DNA of 64,000 nucleotides from an uncultured Paracoccaceae bacterium (GCA_947489705.1 CANLEQ010000002.1:124001-188000); one strand, 5' to 3'. Shown: positions 43,159 through 53,461, counted from the stretch's first letter. Notes: a model not told the origin generated them from the sequence alone. Program-made: numbers and translations.

Positions 43159-44274
43159 ATGCGCATCGGATGCCCGACCGAGATCAAAGCCCAGGAATAC
43201 CGCGTGGGGATCACGCCCAATGCCGCGCTCGAGGCGGTGTCCCACGGTCATGAGGTCCTGATCCAGCGGGGCGCCGGCGATGGCGCGGGCTTTGCCGATG
43301 CAGATTACGAGGCCGCGGGGGCGCATCTGGTCGACGATGCGGCCGCGATCTTCGCGCAATCCGAGATGGTTGTGAAGGTGAAGGAGCCGCAGGCCGCCGA
43401 GCGGGCCATGCTGACCGAAGGACAGCTTCTCTTCACCTACCTCCACCTCGCACCCGATCCGGCCCAGACCGACGATCTTCTGGCCTCGGGTGCGACCTGC
43501 ATCGCCTACGAGACGGTGACCGATCCGCGTGGCGGCCTACCGCTGCTGGCGCCGATGTCCGAGGTCGCCGGTCGCCTCGCCCCGCAGATGGGCGCGTGGA
43601 CGTTGCAGAAGGCCAATGGCGGGCGCGGCGTCCTGATGGGCGGCGTGCCGGGCGTCGGCCCCGCGCAGGTGGTCGTGATCGGAGGCGGCGTCGTCGGAAC
43701 CCATGCGGCGCGCATCTCCGCCGGGATGGGCGCGGACGTGACCGTGCTCGACCGGTCCCTGCCCCGCCTGAGGCAGCTCGACGACATGTATGCGCGCGAT
43801 TTCTCGACCCGTTACGCATCCGGCGGCAACATTGCCGAACTCGTGGCCGGGGCCGATATGGTGATCGGTGCGGTCCTCATCCCGGGCGCCGCCGCGCCCA
43901 AGCTCGTCACGCGCGACATGCTCGCGACGATGAAACCCGGCGCGGTGCTGGTCGACGTGGCGATCGACCAGGGTGGCTGCTTCGAGACCTCGAAGCCCAC
44001 GACGCACGACGATCCGGTCTACGACGTCGAGGGCATCATGCATTACTGCGTCGCCAACATGCCCGGCGCCGTCGCGAGGTCCTCGACGATCGCGCTCGGC
44101 AACGCCACGATGCCGTTCCTGCTCTCGCTGGCCGATATGGGCTGGAAGGACGCGTGCCGCGCCGACCCGCATCTGGCGCAGGGCCTCAACATCCATGACG
44201 GCCGGATCACGAACGGACCCGTGGCCGCCGCGCTTGGCCGCGAGGCGATGCCGCTGGCCGATATCCTCGCCTGA
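43159..44274 (+). CDS. ald: Alanine dehydrogenase
   Basis: A 371-residue NAD-dependent enzyme (EC 1.4.1.1) interconverting L-alanine and pyruvate plus ammonia. The N-terminal MRIGCPTEIKAQEYRVGITP and NAD-binding VVVIGGGVVGTHAA are diagnostic. MSEVAGRLAPQMGA and the C-terminal MPGAVARSSTIAL also fit. AGGAGG precedes the ATG at 43159. Likely controlled by the divergent Lrp-type regulator. Confidence 0.96.
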   Translation: MRIGCPTEIKAQEYRVGITPNAALEAVSHGHEVLIQRGAGDGAGFADADYEAAGAHLVDDAAAIFAQSEMVVKVKEPQAAERAMLTEGQLLFTYLHLAPDPAQTDDLLASGATCIAYETVTDPRGGLPLLAPMSEVAGRLAPQMGAWTLQKANGGRGVLMGGVPGVGPAQVVVIGGGVVGTHAARISAGMGADVTVLDRSLPRLRQLDDMYARDFSTRYASGGNIAELVAGADMVIGAVLIPGAAAPKLVTRDMLATMKPGAVLVDVAIDQGGCFETSKPTTHDDPVYDVEGIMHYCVANMPGAVARSSTIALGNATMPFLLSLADMGWKDACRADPHLAQGLNIHDGRITNGPVAAALGREAMPLADILA

Positions 44275-44286
44275 GCCGATCCGCCG

Positions 44287-44925
44287 CTAGAACGGACAGG
44301 GCGCGCGAAAGACGCAGCGCTTCCCGCCGGTCGGGTGGCGCAGCGACAGCGTCTCGGAATGCAACATCATGCGTGCGGCCCTCCCGTCGCCGTAGAGCGG
44401 GTCGCCGACGATCGGATGGCCCAGCGCCAGCATGTGCACTCGCAACTGGTGCGAGCGGCCCGTCTCGGGATGCAGGGCCACGCGGGTCGCGGTGGCGCCG
44501 CGTTCGAGAACTTCCCAGCGGGTGACCGCGCGGCGGCCGCCATCATGCACCATCTGGCGCGGCCGGTTCGGCCAGTCAGCCATCATCGGCAGGTCGAGAG
44601 TCCCGCCCTCGTCCCGAACGGCTCCGCGCACCAGGGCGACATAGCGCTTGGCGATATGGCGCCTCTCGAATTGCAGTCCGAGATGGCGTTGCGCGCCCCT
44701 GTTGCGGGCAAAGACCATGATCCCCGACGTGTCGCGGTCCAGGCGGTGCACCAGAAGCGTCTCCGGGTCCTGCGCACGCAACCGGCCTTCCAGACAATCG
44801 GCAAGCTCCGGCCCCTTTCCCGGCACCGAGAGCAGGCCGACGGGCTTCGCCACGATCGAGAGATCCGCATCGCGGTGCAGGATCTGGATCGGGCCGGCTG
44901 GCGGAATGTAGTCGGACCTGCCCAC
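44287..44925 (-). CDS. RluA-family pseudouridine synthase
   Basis: A 212-residue synthase. The catalytic motif HRLDRDTSGIMVFA carries the conserved Asp, and HPETGRSHQLRVHM is the second RluA landmark. I chose GTG 44925 because GGAG lies 7-8 bases upstream and the protein then begins at the usual first strand; an ATG at 45081 would add about 52 low-complexity residues. Specific target (rRNA or tRNA uridine) not decidable. Confidence 0.86.
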   Translation of the reverse strand: MGRSDYIPPAGPIQILHRDADLSIVAKPVGLLSVPGKGPELADCLEGRLRAQDPETLLVHRLDRDTSGIMVFARNRGAQRHLGLQFERRHIAKRYVALVRGAVRDEGGTLDLPMMADWPNRPRQMVHDGGRRAVTRWEVLERGATATRVALHPETGRSHQLRVHMLALGHPIVGDPLYGDGRAARMMLHSETLSLRHPTGGKRCVFRAPCPF

Positions 44926-45132
44926 GAGCGATCTCCGGAACTGGAAGGTGCGTCCTGCGGGACGGCGGGCGGGGCGATGTCGGCCGGAGGCCGACGAGCG
45001 GCGCACGGCGGATGAGGCTCTTCTAGAGCGCCCGGGATCCGCGTGCCACTGCCGAAGCGCATGCCGGTGTCTTTCATCCATGTTTAACGCGACCGGGCTA
45101 GACCGGTGATGAGAAGAACAGAGGATAGGCGA

Positions 45133-45495
45133 ATGGATCTCCAGATTCTCCCGATCGACGACGCGATTGTCCTGCGCGTTCTGGCCAGCCGCGTCGACGC
45201 CGCCAGCGCCGTTCAATTCAAGGACGCCGTGCGCGATGCCGCCCATGACGGCCCGCACAGGGTGATACTGGATATGCGGCAGGTCCAGTTTCTTGACAGT
45301 TCGGGGCTCGGGGCGGTGATCGGCGCGATGAAGCAGCTTGCCCCGAAGCAACGGCTGGAACTATTGGGCCTGACGCCGGCGGTCGCAAAGGTCTTCCGAC
45401 TGACGCGGATGGAACAGATCTTCACGATACACGACGGTACGGGCGCATTGGACGGGGCGACGGCACTCCGGAACGACCAAGCCCATGCCTCCTAG
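45133..45495 (+). CDS. STAS-domain anti-sigma factor antagonist-like protein
   Basis: A 120-residue single STAS domain with the DMRQVQFLDSSGLGAV segment, whose DSSGLG Ser is the phosphorylation site in SpoIIAA/RsbV. It overlaps the HATPase gene by 11 bases. Together they form an RsbV/RsbW-like partner-switching pair; no sigma factor or PP2C phosphatase is beside them. Confidence 0.88.
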   Translation: MDLQILPIDDAIVLRVLASRVDAASAVQFKDAVRDAAHDGPHRVILDMRQVQFLDSSGLGAVIGAMKQLAPKQRLELLGLTPAVAKVFRLTRMEQIFTIHDGTGALDGATALRNDQAHAS

Positions 45496-45985
45496 AAGCG
45501 CCGGCCAGATGAGCTTGCGCGACGAAACCGATACGGTGACATGCCAATCCTGGCGCAACGAGCTGCGCGTCATTTTCCCCAGTGCCCCGCTGGCGGTCCG
45601 GGAGGCCCTGGGGACCACGCTCGAGGGGTTGCGCCATCTGCGCCTGTCCTGCGACGAACGCAGCACGGTCGAACTCGTTCTGGCCGAAGTCATGAACAAC
45701 ATCGTCGAACACGCATATCCCGACGGGACGTCCGGCATGATCGAGATGCGGATAACCAACGATCGGGACGGGCTCCATTGCATGACGATCGACGACGGCG
45801 CACCGATGCCCGGCGGAGCGTTGCCCTATCCCGATCCGCCCCTTCCCGTGGCCGACGCGGCGGAGGGTGGCTTCGGATGGTTCCTGATCCGCGAGCTCAG
45901 CAGCGATCTCGTCTACGCGCGCATCGACGGGCGCAACCGGCTCGAGTTTCGCCTCGATGTCGGGCGCAAGCTGCCGAGCTGCTGA
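45485..45985 (+). CDS. RsbW-like anti-sigma regulatory serine/threonine kinase
   Basis: A 166-residue GHKL ATPase. The N-box is LVLAEVMNNIVEHAY, G1 is DDGAPM and G2 is GGFGWFLIREL, as in SpoIIAB/RsbW-type kinases. It would bind or phosphorylate the STAS partner encoded immediately upstream. A second ATG at 45509 is an alternative start. Output partner is unknown. Confidence 0.87.
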   Translation: MPPRSAGQMSLRDETDTVTCQSWRNELRVIFPSAPLAVREALGTTLEGLRHLRLSCDERSTVELVLAEVMNNIVEHAYPDGTSGMIEMRITNDRDGLHCMTIDDGAPMPGGALPYPDPPLPVADAAEGGFGWFLIRELSSDLVYARIDGRNRLEFRLDVGRKLPSC

Positions 45986-46155
45986 TCCGCGGCCGCCGCC
46001 CCTGACCGTCCTGCGCGCGGATCCGGCGGCGGCACCGCCACCGAACCTTGGCATCGGCCCGGAGGCATGGCCCGCATGCGACGCCGCGATCGCAAGCAGG
46101 AAGGTAAAGCGGCCCCGATGCGCCGCAATCCAGTCCTCGCCGCCGCGGACCGGCG

Positions 46156-46482
46156 CTAGTTCATCTGGAACTGGAGAGGATAGCTTCCATCCTCGATATC
46201 CCCGAAGAGATCCTCGAGATCTGGGTGATCGACCGGCTCGCCGGAATAATCGGCAATCAGGTTCTGTTCGGAGACGTATGCCACGTAATAACTCTGATCG
46301 TTCTCGGCCAGCAGGTGGTAATACGGCTGGTCCTTGGCCGGTCGCGCCTCTTCGGGAATCGACTGGTACCATTCCTCGGTATTGCTGAACTTCGCGTCCA
46401 CGTCGAAGACGACACCCCGAAAGGGATGCTTGCGGTGACGGACGATCTGTCCCAGATGATATCGCGCACGAGTTTTGAGCAT
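46156..46482 (-). CDS. hspQ: Heat shock protein HspQ
   Basis: A 108-residue HspQ/YccV-like protein. ARYHLGQIVRHRKHPFRGVVFDVD is followed by QPYYHLLAEND and YVAYVSEQNL, the diagnostic segments. HspQ is a specificity-enhancing factor for Lon in enterobacteria and binds hemimethylated DNA. GGAGG at 5 bases fixes the ATG at 46482. A good promoter candidate lies 18-46 bases upstream. Confidence 0.94.
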   Translation of the reverse strand: MLKTRARYHLGQIVRHRKHPFRGVVFDVDAKFSNTEEWYQSIPEEARPAKDQPYYHLLAENDQSYYVAYVSEQNLIADYSGEPVDHPDLEDLFGDIEDGSYPLQFQMN

Positions 46483-46499
46483 CGCAACCTCCAAAGTCC

Positions 46500-46528
46500 C
46501 TCATAATCCGCGCGTTTTGGTTAAGCAA
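46500..46528 (-). promoter_or_regulatory. Candidate hspQ promoter
   Basis: On the minus strand TTGCTT (46528-46523) is followed by exactly 17 bases and TATGAG (46505-46500). Both hexamers match sigma-70 consensus at 4 of 6 positions. Whether a heat-shock sigma factor uses it cannot be told from sequence. Confidence 0.45.
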
Positions 46529-46560
46529 CGATATCATCCCGCAGGCAGGGGAAACACAGT

Positions 46561-47442
46561 GTGAACCTGGTCAGTACAGTCGGGGAGGTCGTGGCCCCGG
46601 TCTTCATTCTCGCGGCGATCGGATTCGTCTGGGTCCGGGCCGGCTGGGACTACCAGATCGAGTTCGTAACGCGCATGGCGATGACGCTCTCGATCCCGTG
46701 CCTCATTTTCGTGGCGCTGATGCAGACCGAGATCGACCCCGCCGCACTGACCACGCTGTCGCTGGCCGCGATCGTGGCCTACGCCTTCGTCACCGCGGCG
46801 ATGGGATTGCTGGTCAGGATGCTCCGGCTGGAGATGCGCACCTATCTCGCCCCGCTCATCTTCGGCAATACCGGCAATCTGGGCCTGCCGCTGGCGCTGT
46901 TCGCGTTCGGCGAAGAGGGTCTGGGATATGCGGTCGTCATATTCGCGATCATGGCGATCTACTCGTTCACCATCGGCATCTGGATGGTCTCGGGTGGCGG
47001 ATCCCCGTTCAAGGCGCTGCGCGAACCGCTCGTCTGGGCGACGCTTCTGGGGGCGCTCTTTCTTTGGCGGGGATGGACCACGCCCGATTTCGTGACCAAC
47101 ACGCTCGAGCTCATCGGGCAGATGGCCATTCCCCTGATGCTGATCACGCTCGGCGTGGCCGTCGCACGGCTGACGCCGCGCGGTCTGGCGATGCCGGTGG
47201 CGCTCTCCGTGGTGAAGGTCGTCGTCTGCATCGGGCTCGCCTGGGCGGTGGGAGGCGCCTTCGGACTTCCACAGGTCGCCTTCGCCGTGCTGGTCCTCCA
47301 GATCTCGACCCCCATCGCGGTGACGAGCTATCTTCTGGCCGAGAAATACGGCGCCGACGCGGATGCGGTGGCGGGGCTTGTCGTGTTCTCCACCCTTCTG
47401 AGCGTCGCGACGCTGCCGCTCACCCTTGCGTTTGTGATGTAG
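46561..47442 (+). CDS. AEC-family (auxin efflux carrier-like) transporter
   Basis: A 293-residue membrane protein with about ten transmembrane helices in two halves. FGNTGNLGLPLALFAFG in the first half and LLAEKYGADADAVAG near the end are AEC hallmarks. Bacterial members export or import small organic acids; substrate unknown. Start is GTG at 46561. Confidence 0.88.
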   Translation: MNLVSTVGEVVAPVFILAAIGFVWVRAGWDYQIEFVTRMAMTLSIPCLIFVALMQTEIDPAALTTLSLAAIVAYAFVTAAMGLLVRMLRLEMRTYLAPLIFGNTGNLGLPLALFAFGEEGLGYAVVIFAIMAIYSFTIGIWMVSGGGSPFKALREPLVWATLLGALFLWRGWTTPDFVTNTLELIGQMAIPLMLITLGVAVARLTPRGLAMPVALSVVKVVVCIGLAWAVGGAFGLPQVAFAVLVLQISTPIAVTSYLLAEKYGADADAVAGLVVFSTLLSVATLPLTLAFVM

Positions 47443-47515
47443 GCCGCGCGATTTGCAGGTTTATCGGATGCGCGATCTCGGCTAGCGTGAAGAAAAACAA
47501 ACGAATGAGCGGCAG

Positions 47516-48100
47516 ATGAGCAGAAAAATCCGCGCCTTCGTTCTTTTGTTGTTTGTCGCCGGGTGTGGCAGCAGCGAACGAACCGCGCCCCGTAATCTCG
47601 AGAATGCGTGCGACATCGTGAATGAACGCCCGCATTACCTGCGTGCCATGCGGAGAACCGAGCGCAGCTACGGCATTCCCGTACCGGTCCAGATGGCGAC
47701 AATTCACCAGGAATCCAAGTTCATCGGCAATGCCCGCACGCCGCTGCGCTATTCTCTGGGCGTCATCCCGATGGGTCGCCAGAGCTCTGCCTACGGTTAC
47801 AGCCAGGCGCTCGACGGCACGTGGGAGGAATACAAGGAACAGACCGGCAATCGGCGGGCGAAACGCGACAACATCCGCGACGCGACCGATTTCATGGGTT
47901 GGTACATGGACCAGTCGACGCGGCGGCTGGGCATCGCCCGCAACGATGCCCGCAACCAGTACCTCGCCTATCACGAGGGGCGCACCGGCTTTGCGAGCGG
48001 CAGCTACAACGCCAAGCCGTGGCTCGTGACCGTGGCGGGCCGCGTCGCCAGTCGCGCCGCGCGCTACGACGCGCAGCTGAGGTCCTGCCGCAAGATCTGA
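47516..48100 (+). CDS. Transglycosylase SLT-domain lipoprotein
   Basis: A 194-residue protein with lipoprotein signal (LLLFVAGC, Cys at about 17) and a lytic-transglycosylase-like domain. Catalytic Glu lies in IHQESKF and the partner segment is SAYGYSQALDGTWEEY. It probably cleaves peptidoglycan from the membrane-anchored side. Downstream residues with YHEGRTGF are as in SLT proteins. Confidence 0.84.
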   Translation: MSRKIRAFVLLLFVAGCGSSERTAPRNLENACDIVNERPHYLRAMRRTERSYGIPVPVQMATIHQESKFIGNARTPLRYSLGVIPMGRQSSAYGYSQALDGTWEEYKEQTGNRRAKRDNIRDATDFMGWYMDQSTRRLGIARNDARNQYLAYHEGRTGFASGSYNAKPWLVTVAGRVASRAARYDAQLRSCRKI

Positions 48101-48120
48101 GACGGGACGCCGCGTCGCGA

Positions 48121-48723
48121 TCAGCTGCGGCTCGAGATTTCGGATCTGATCGAGAAATACCGGGCGGGGAAATTGCCGCCCGTCTTCAGATCGCCGAGAA
48201 CGACGGTCGTGCGGCTGCCCGATCCGTCGACGATCACCCATTGCCGAAGCTGCGTGGGGTTGGCCGTGAAGACCAGCTCGATCCTCCCGTATTGAGGGTT
48301 TTCGGGATCCTGGGCCACCACGATCGTCTTGGCGCCCTCCTGGCGGTGCCCCACCACCATGTTGCGCTGCGCGAGGTTCACGTTGCTCTCGAGAATGATG
48401 TTGAGCGGTGTGCGCGCCAGGGGATATTGCTCGGGGCGGCGCGAATTCGACTTGCCGTCGAAGACCGCGACCTGACCGCCCCCGGCCATGACCAGGGTTT
48501 CCTCGGGCGGATTGTAGTCGAAGCGCACGCGACCGGGCCGCTGGATGAAGATGCGGCCCGTCGAGATCGATCCATCGGGCGCGATCTGGGTGAAATCCGC
48601 CTCGGCGGTGCGCAGGTCGTTGAGGTACTGCGACAGAGCAGCGAGCGGGATGGGGGCGGCCAATGCCGGCGTGGCGATCAGCGCGGCGGCGCTCGCGGCG
48701 AGGAATTGGCGTTTGGTCAGCAT
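48121..48723 (-). CDS. lolA: Outer-membrane lipoprotein carrier protein LolA
   Basis: A 200-residue periplasmic protein with signal peptide (FLAASAAALIATPALA). The LolA core has TAEADFTQ, GRIFIQRPGRVRFDYNPPE and the closing strands LRQWVIVDGSG. It ferries lipoproteins from LolCDE to the outer membrane. GGAG at 6 bases supports the start at 48723. Lies on the same strand as ftsK but dps is inserted between them in the opposite orientation. Confidence 0.92.
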   Translation of the reverse strand: MLTKRQFLAASAAALIATPALAAPIPLAALSQYLNDLRTAEADFTQIAPDGSISTGRIFIQRPGRVRFDYNPPEETLVMAGGGQVAVFDGKSNSRRPEQYPLARTPLNIILESNVNLAQRNMVVGHRQEGAKTIVVAQDPENPQYGRIELVFTANPTQLRQWVIVDGSGSRTTVVLGDLKTGGNFPARYFSIRSEISSRS

Positions 48724-48873
48724 GGAAACTCCGTCCTTGGCGTCATGGCGAGACATATAAGGGGCGTGCCCCGGATCACCAATGTCAGGCAATATCACAT
48801 GGCCGCCATGTCGGAACAAACACCCTTTGCAGGCTTTAAGCGGACGACAGATTTGATGGAAACGGAGAATATT

Positions 48874-49359
48874 ATGCCCGAAGCTTTCGTCGCAGGACTG
48901 AACGACAACACGCGCAACAAGATCGTCGATCTTCTCAACGCGCGCCTGAGCGATGTGATTTCCCTGACCCTCGCGGTGAAGCAGGCCCACTGGAATCTTC
49001 GCGGGCCGGGCTTCATTGGCGTGCACGAGCTTCTCGATGACGTCGCGGAACGGCTTCGCGACAGCTCCGACCTGATCGCCGAACGTGCGGTGATCCTCGG
49101 CGGGATCGCGCGCGGCACCGCCGAAGTCGTGTCGGACCAGACCACGATGACGCCCTACCCCGTCGAGGAAAAGGAGATCCAGATCCATATCGAGGCACTT
49201 CGCGAGCGGTTCCTCGATGTGGGCGAGAAGGTGCGCGCCGCCCTGGAGGAAGCCGGGGAGATCGGTGACGACGACACCGAGGATCTCTTCACCGAGGTTT
49301 CGCGGCAGATCGACAAGGATGCCTGGTTCATCGGTGCCAACTCGCCCGTCCCGAGCTGA
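48874..49359 (+). CDS. dps: Dps-family DNA-binding ferritin-like protein
   Basis: A 161-residue Dps. The ferroxidase/dodecamer motif AHWNLRGPGFIGVHELLDD gives the conserved His and Asp residues, followed by SSDLIAERAVILGG. It stores iron, removes peroxide and compacts DNA in stress. MPEAFVAG at 48874 has GGAG 7-8 bases upstream; earlier ATGs at 48856 and about 48808 are possible. A strong terminator follows. Confidence 0.94.
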   Translation: MPEAFVAGLNDNTRNKIVDLLNARLSDVISLTLAVKQAHWNLRGPGFIGVHELLDDVAERLRDSSDLIAERAVILGGIARGTAEVVSDQTTMTPYPVEEKEIQIHIEALRERFLDVGEKVRAALEEAGEIGDDDTEDLFTEVSRQIDKDAWFIGANSPVPS

Positions 49360-49380
49360 GCCCATACCCAATCCATGACG

Positions 49381-49410
49381 AAGGCCCGCCGGTTTCGGCG
49401 GGCCTTTTCG
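49381..49410 (+). terminator. Rho-independent terminator of dps
   Basis: AAGGCCCGCC (49381-49390) pairs with GGCGGGCCTT (49397-49406) around GGTTTC, followed by TTCGTTT. It starts 22 bases after the dps stop and separates it from the convergent ftsK end. Confidence 0.9.
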
Positions 49411-49425
49411 TTTGCGGACCTTCGA

Positions 49426-52260
49426 TCAGGCCTGCTCGGGCACCAGGATCTCGCGCTTGCCGACGTGGTTCGCGCTGCTGACGACGCCTTCGTCTTCCAT
49501 CTGCTCTACCAGCCGGGCCGCCTTGTTGTAGCCGATCGCGAGCTTGCGCTGGATATACGAGGTCGAGCATTTGCGATCCTTGATGACGATCGCGACCGCC
49601 TGATCGTAGAGCTGGTCCTCGCTGCTGCCGTCGCCGTTGCCGAGCCCCAGCACCGCGTCGATATCGCCGCCCTTGTCCTCGGCCGGCCCTTCGACGACGC
49701 CGCCGATATATTCCGGCGGGCCGAAGCCCTTGAGATAGTTGACGATCTCCTCGACCTCCTCGTCGGAACAGAAGGGCCCGTGGACGCGCGTGATCTTGGA
49801 GCCGCCCGCCATGTAGAGCATGTCGCCCATTCCCAGAAGCTGTTCCGCACCCTGCTCGCCCAGGATGGTGCGGCTGTCGATCTTGGAGGTGACCGAGAAC
49901 GAGATCCGGGTGGGGAAGTTCGCCTTGATCGTGCCGGTGATGACGTCGACCGAGGGCCGCTGCGTCGCCATGATGAGGTGGATTCCGCTCGCCCGCGCCA
50001 TCTGTGCGAGGCGCTGGATGCAGGCCTCGATCTCCTTTCCGGCGACCATCATCAAATCGGCCATCTCGTCGACGACGACGACGATGAAGGGCAGGATCTC
50101 GGGCTGGATCTCCTCGGTCTCGAAGATCGGCTCGCCGGTATCGTCGTCGAAACCGGTCTGGACCGTGCGTTCGAACATCTCGCCCCTGGAAAGCGCCTCG
50201 CGCACGCGGCCGTTATAGCCTTCGATGTTGCGCACGCCCATCTTCGACATCTTGCGATACCGGTCCTCCATCTCGCCCACGACCCATTTGAGGGCCACGA
50301 CGGCCTTCTTCGGATCGGTGACGACGGGCGAGAGCAGGTGGGGGATGCCATCGTAGACGCTAAGTTCCAGCATCTTGGGGTCGATCATGATCATCCGGCA
50401 TTCGTCGGGTGTGAGCTTGTAGAGAAGGCTCAGGATCATGGTGTTGATCGCCACCGACTTGCCCGATCCGGTCGTCCCCGCGATCAGCAGGTGCGGCATC
50501 TTCGACAGGTCGGCCACGATCGGGTCGCCGCCGATATCCTTGCCCAAGGCCAGCGGCAGACGCTGGTTGCCGTCGCCGAAATCGCGGCTCGACAGGATCT
50601 CGCGCAGGACGCACATCTCGCGGTTCTCGTTGGGAAGCTCGATGCCGATGACGCTGCGCCCCGGCACGGTGCTGACGCGGGCCGAAAGTGCGGCCATCGA
50701 GCGCGCGATGTCGTCGGCCAGACCGATCACCCGGCTCGCCTTGAGGCCCGGCGCGGGTTCAAGCTCGTACATCGTGACGACGGGGCCCGGGCGCACCGAG
50801 ACGATCTCGCCCTTCACGCCGTAATCCTCGAGTACGTTCTCGAGCATCCGCGCATTCACCTCGAGCGCCTCGTCGCTCAGGACATGCCGGGTTATGGTGT
50901 CGGGGCTCGTCAGCAGCGCGAGCGGCGGGGTCTCGTAGCTCGAATCGAGCGCATCGACGGCCGGCGCGGGTTCGGACCGCATGCGCGATGCGGGTTGCGC
51001 CGTGCGGCGGGGATTGTGCTGGACCACGGGCTTGCCGGTCTCGCGCATCGCGGGGGCGGGAGTGTTGCCGCCGGCCGGTCCGCCCTCCGGCATCGGGGCA
51101 TCCTGCAACGCCTCTTCGGCCTCGGCATAGGCGGGGGGCTTGGCAAGGTCAGGCGCGGGCGCCTGCGGCGGTTGATCGTAGCGCAGCGGCTGCGGTCCGC
51201 GCGGATGCCGACTGGCGAGGATCGGCTCGGCCCGCGGGGCGGTCGCGTTCGCCCGGCGCTGCGCGCGCGCCTTCATGCGAATCGCATCGCTGATCTTGGA
51301 CCGGATGCGGTCGTCGCCATCCGCCTCGACCTCTTCGATATCCTGACCGGGGCCGTCGGACGCGCGCAGGGCCCCCGTCAGGCGACCGAGGAAGGAGGAC
51401 CGCTCGATTACCGCGTCGTCGTCTTCGTCGTCCCATGTCATTTCCGGTGGCGGAGCCGCGCGCAGGACCGAACGACGCGGCGCCGCCCCGTCGTCGGGTT
51501 CGAGCAGCGTGGCCTGACGCGCTTCCTCGCGCGCGGCGCGTCGCTCGACCCGCGCGGCGCGGGCCTGGGCGGCGGCGTTGACCCCGGCGCCGGCGCCGGA
51601 GATCGCGGCCGACCGTGCGAATCCCAGCATCGACAGCAGCCCGATATAGGCCATGATCGTGCCGCGCAGCATCCAGGTCGCGATGCCGCGGATCTCGGCC
51701 CGGTCGAGACCCAGCACGAAGCCGCCCATCACGAGGGCCGCCAGCATCATCGCCACCGCCGTCATCTTGAGGCCGAACGCACCCGAGACACCGAGCACCC
51801 CGAGCAGCGTGCCGAGCGCGGTATCCCCGAAAAGCCCGCCGAGCCCGAAGGAATGACCCCATCCCGGACCGGGCACGTGGGTCGAGGCATAGATCGACAC
51901 CAGCGCGATGGCGATCGGTGCGAAGACGGCGCGCGAAAGCGCGCGCTCGTCCCCCACATGGAGGAGAAACCGCATGCCCCAGACGAGGAAGGTCGCGGCA
52001 AAGCCCCAGGCCCCGCAGCCGACGATGACATAGAGCGGCGAGGCGACCGATGCGCCCATGCGCCCCAGGATGTTGCGCGCGGGCTCGGACGTGGCGGCAA
52101 GCCAGCTCGGATCGTCCGGCACGTAGCTCCCGAGCATCAGCGCGCAGGCGATGCCGAGCCCGATCAGCACGATCCCAAGCAGCTCGCGGCCGCGCCGCTC
52201 CAGTGCGGCCTGGGTGTTGCTGTCGAACAGGGGGTCGCGTCCGCGCGTCGGATAAGCCAT
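49426..52260 (-). CDS. ftsK: DNA translocase FtsK
   Basis: A 944-residue FtsK/SpoIIIE ATPase. Four N-terminal transmembrane helices occupy roughly residues 25-190. A long Ala/Arg/Pro-rich linker with several acidic patches runs to about 450. The motor has Walker [10 protein letters not shown] at about 600 and Walker [11 protein letters not shown] at about 728. The C-terminal 60 residues form the winged-helix gamma domain ([18 protein letters not shown]), which reads chromosome polarity sequences. It couples division to chromosome dimer resolution. Confidence 0.97.
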   Translation of the reverse strand: MAYPTRGRDPLFDSNTQAALERRGRELLGIVLIGLGIACALMLGSYVPDDPSWLAATSEPARNILGRMGASVASPLYVIVGCGAWGFAATFLVWGMRFLLHVGDERALSRAVFAPIAIALVSIYASTHVPGPGWGHSFGLGGLFGDTALGTLLGVLGVSGAFGLKMTAVAMMLAALVMGGFVLGLDRAEIRGIATWMLRGTIMAYIGLLSMLGFARSAAISGAGAGVNAAAQARAARVERRAAREEARQATLLEPDDGAAPRRSVLRAAPPPEMTWDDEDDDAVIERSSFLGRLTGALRASDGPGQDIEEVEADGDDRIRSKISDAIRMKARAQRRANATAPRAEPILASRHPRGPQPLRYDQPPQAPAPDLAKPPAYAEAEEALQDAPMPEGGPAGGNTPAPAMRETGKPVVQHNPRRTAQPASRMRSEPAPAVDALDSSYETPPLALLTSPDTITRHVLSDEALEVNARMLENVLEDYGVKGEIVSVRPGPVVTMYELEPAPGLKASRVIGLADDIARSMAALSARVSTVPGRSVIGIELPNENREMCVLREILSSRDFGDGNQRLPLALGKDIGGDPIVADLSKMPHLLIAGTTGSGKSVAINTMILSLLYKLTPDECRMIMIDPKMLELSVYDGIPHLLSPVVTDPKKAVVALKWVVGEMEDRYRKMSKMGVRNIEGYNGRVREALSRGEMFERTVQTGFDDDTGEPIFETEEIQPEILPFIVVVVDEMADLMMVAGKEIEACIQRLAQMARASGIHLIMATQRPSVDVITGTIKANFPTRISFSVTSKIDSRTILGEQGAEQLLGMGDMLYMAGGSKITRVHGPFCSDEEVEEIVNYLKGFGPPEYIGGVVEGPAEDKGGDIDAVLGLGNGDGSSEDQLYDQAVAIVIKDRKCSTSYIQRKLAIGYNKAARLVEQMEDEGVVSSANHVGKREILVPEQA

Positions 52261-52279
52261 CGTTACCTCGTTCTCGTTC

Positions 52280-53461
52280 TTATGCGTAGAGACAGTCGCG
52301 GATCGCCGTCAGGCCGCGCGCCACCTCGTCTTCTTCGGCCACCAGCGCGACCCGGATATAGCCGCGGCCGGGATTGTCGTGGCCCACGTCCCGCGAGAGA
52401 TACGCCCCCGGCAGCACGCGGACGCCCGTCTCGGTCCATACCCTGAGCGCCGCCGCCTCGCCATCCTTCACCGGCAGCCACAGGAAGAAGCCCGCCTCGG
52501 GCGACGTGCAGCCCGGAATGCCGGCGAGGATCTGATCGGCGATGCCGTACTTGGCGACGTATCGCGCCCGGCTGGCCGCGACGTGCTCCTCTTCGGACCA
52601 GGCGCGTTCCGAGACCGCCTGGATCGGCGTGGGAAGCGGCGCGCCGGCATAGTTGCGAAGCTGTTTCAGGGCGGCGATCGTGCGCGGGCCGCCGGCCGCG
52701 AAGCCGGACCTGAGCCCGGCGAGGTTGGACCGTTTCGACAGCGAGTTGAAGATCAGAAGCCGTTCGGGATCCGCACCCATCTCCTGCGCGACCTGCAATG
52801 CGCCCGAAGGCGCCGCGTCGCGGTAAATTTCGGAATAGCATTCGTCGGCGAAGACCCGGAAATCGTGCTTTTCCGCGAGGCCGAACAGTACCCGCCAATA
52901 GTGCGCATCCGCCACGGCACCCTGCGGGTTCGAGGGCGAACAGACATAGGCGATGGCGGTGCGGTCGAGGATTGCGGGATCGAGGCTCGCGAAATCGGGC
53001 AGGAAACCCGTCGCCTCGGTCGCCGCGACGTAATGCGGCTCGGCCGACATGGCGAGTGCCGCCACCGCATAGACCTGATAGAACGGATTGGGCGTCAGGA
53101 CGACCGGCTTGGCCCCTGCCTTCTGCTCGGGGCAAAGCGCCACGGCCGCGTTGAAAAGCCCCTCCCGCGTGCCGTTCAGCGGCAGGATCCGGCTTTCGGC
53201 ATCGACCGTCGCGCCGTAACGACGCGCGAGCCAACCGGCGATGGCGCCGCGCAGTCCGGGTGTCCCGTCGTTCGAAGGATAGTTCGCGAAGGACGCCGCA
53301 TGGGCCGCGATCTCGTCCATTACCCAAGGGGGCGGATCGTGGCGCGGGTCGCCGATGGTCATGTGGATGGTCGGCCCGCCGGCAGCGTGCACGTCGAGAA
53401 GCTCCCGCAAACGCGGAAACGCATAGGCCGGCAGGGTCTGAAACCGCGCGGGGAGCTGCAT
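52280..53461 (-). CDS. PLP-dependent class I/II aminotransferase, DapC-like
   Basis: A 393-residue fold-I aminotransferase. PLP lysine is Lys243 in [15 protein letters not shown]. Asn and Asp/Tyr cofactor contacts are in CSPSNPQG and ADECYSEIY. The sequence resembles N-succinyl-diaminopimelate aminotransferases (DapC), fitting lysA elsewhere in the window, but other acceptor specificities are possible. Its stop is 19 bp before the ftsK start. Confidence 0.84.
   Translation of the reverse strand: MQLPARFQTLPAYAFPRLRELLDVHAAGGPTIHMTIGDPRHDPPPWVMDEIAAHAASFANYPSNDGTPGLRGAIAGWLARRYGATVDAESRILPLNGTREGLFNAAVALCPEQKAGAKPVVLTPNPFYQVYAVAALAMSAEPHYVAATEATGFLPDFASLDPAILDRTAIAYVCSPSNPQGAVADAHYWRVLFGLAEKHDFRVFADECYSEIYRDAAPSGALQVAQEMGADPERLLIFNSLSKRSNLAGLRSGFAAGGPRTIAALKQLRNYAGAPLPTPIQAVSERAWSEEEHVAASRARYVAKYGIADQILAGIPGCTSPEAGFFLWLPVKDGEAAALRVWTETGVRVLPGAYLSRDVGHDNPGRGYIRVALVAEEDEVARGLTAIRDCLYA

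Noticed and set aside
45986-46155. Possible small exported protein on the minus strand between hspQ and the kinase gene
   Set aside because: A hydrophobic stretch exists but there is no convincing start codon or ribosome site, and the rest is Gly/Arg low complexity.
49375-52446. Open frame of about 1,023 codons opposite ftsK
   Set aside because: Low-complexity Arg/Asp/Gly composition; ftsK on the other strand has all expected motifs.
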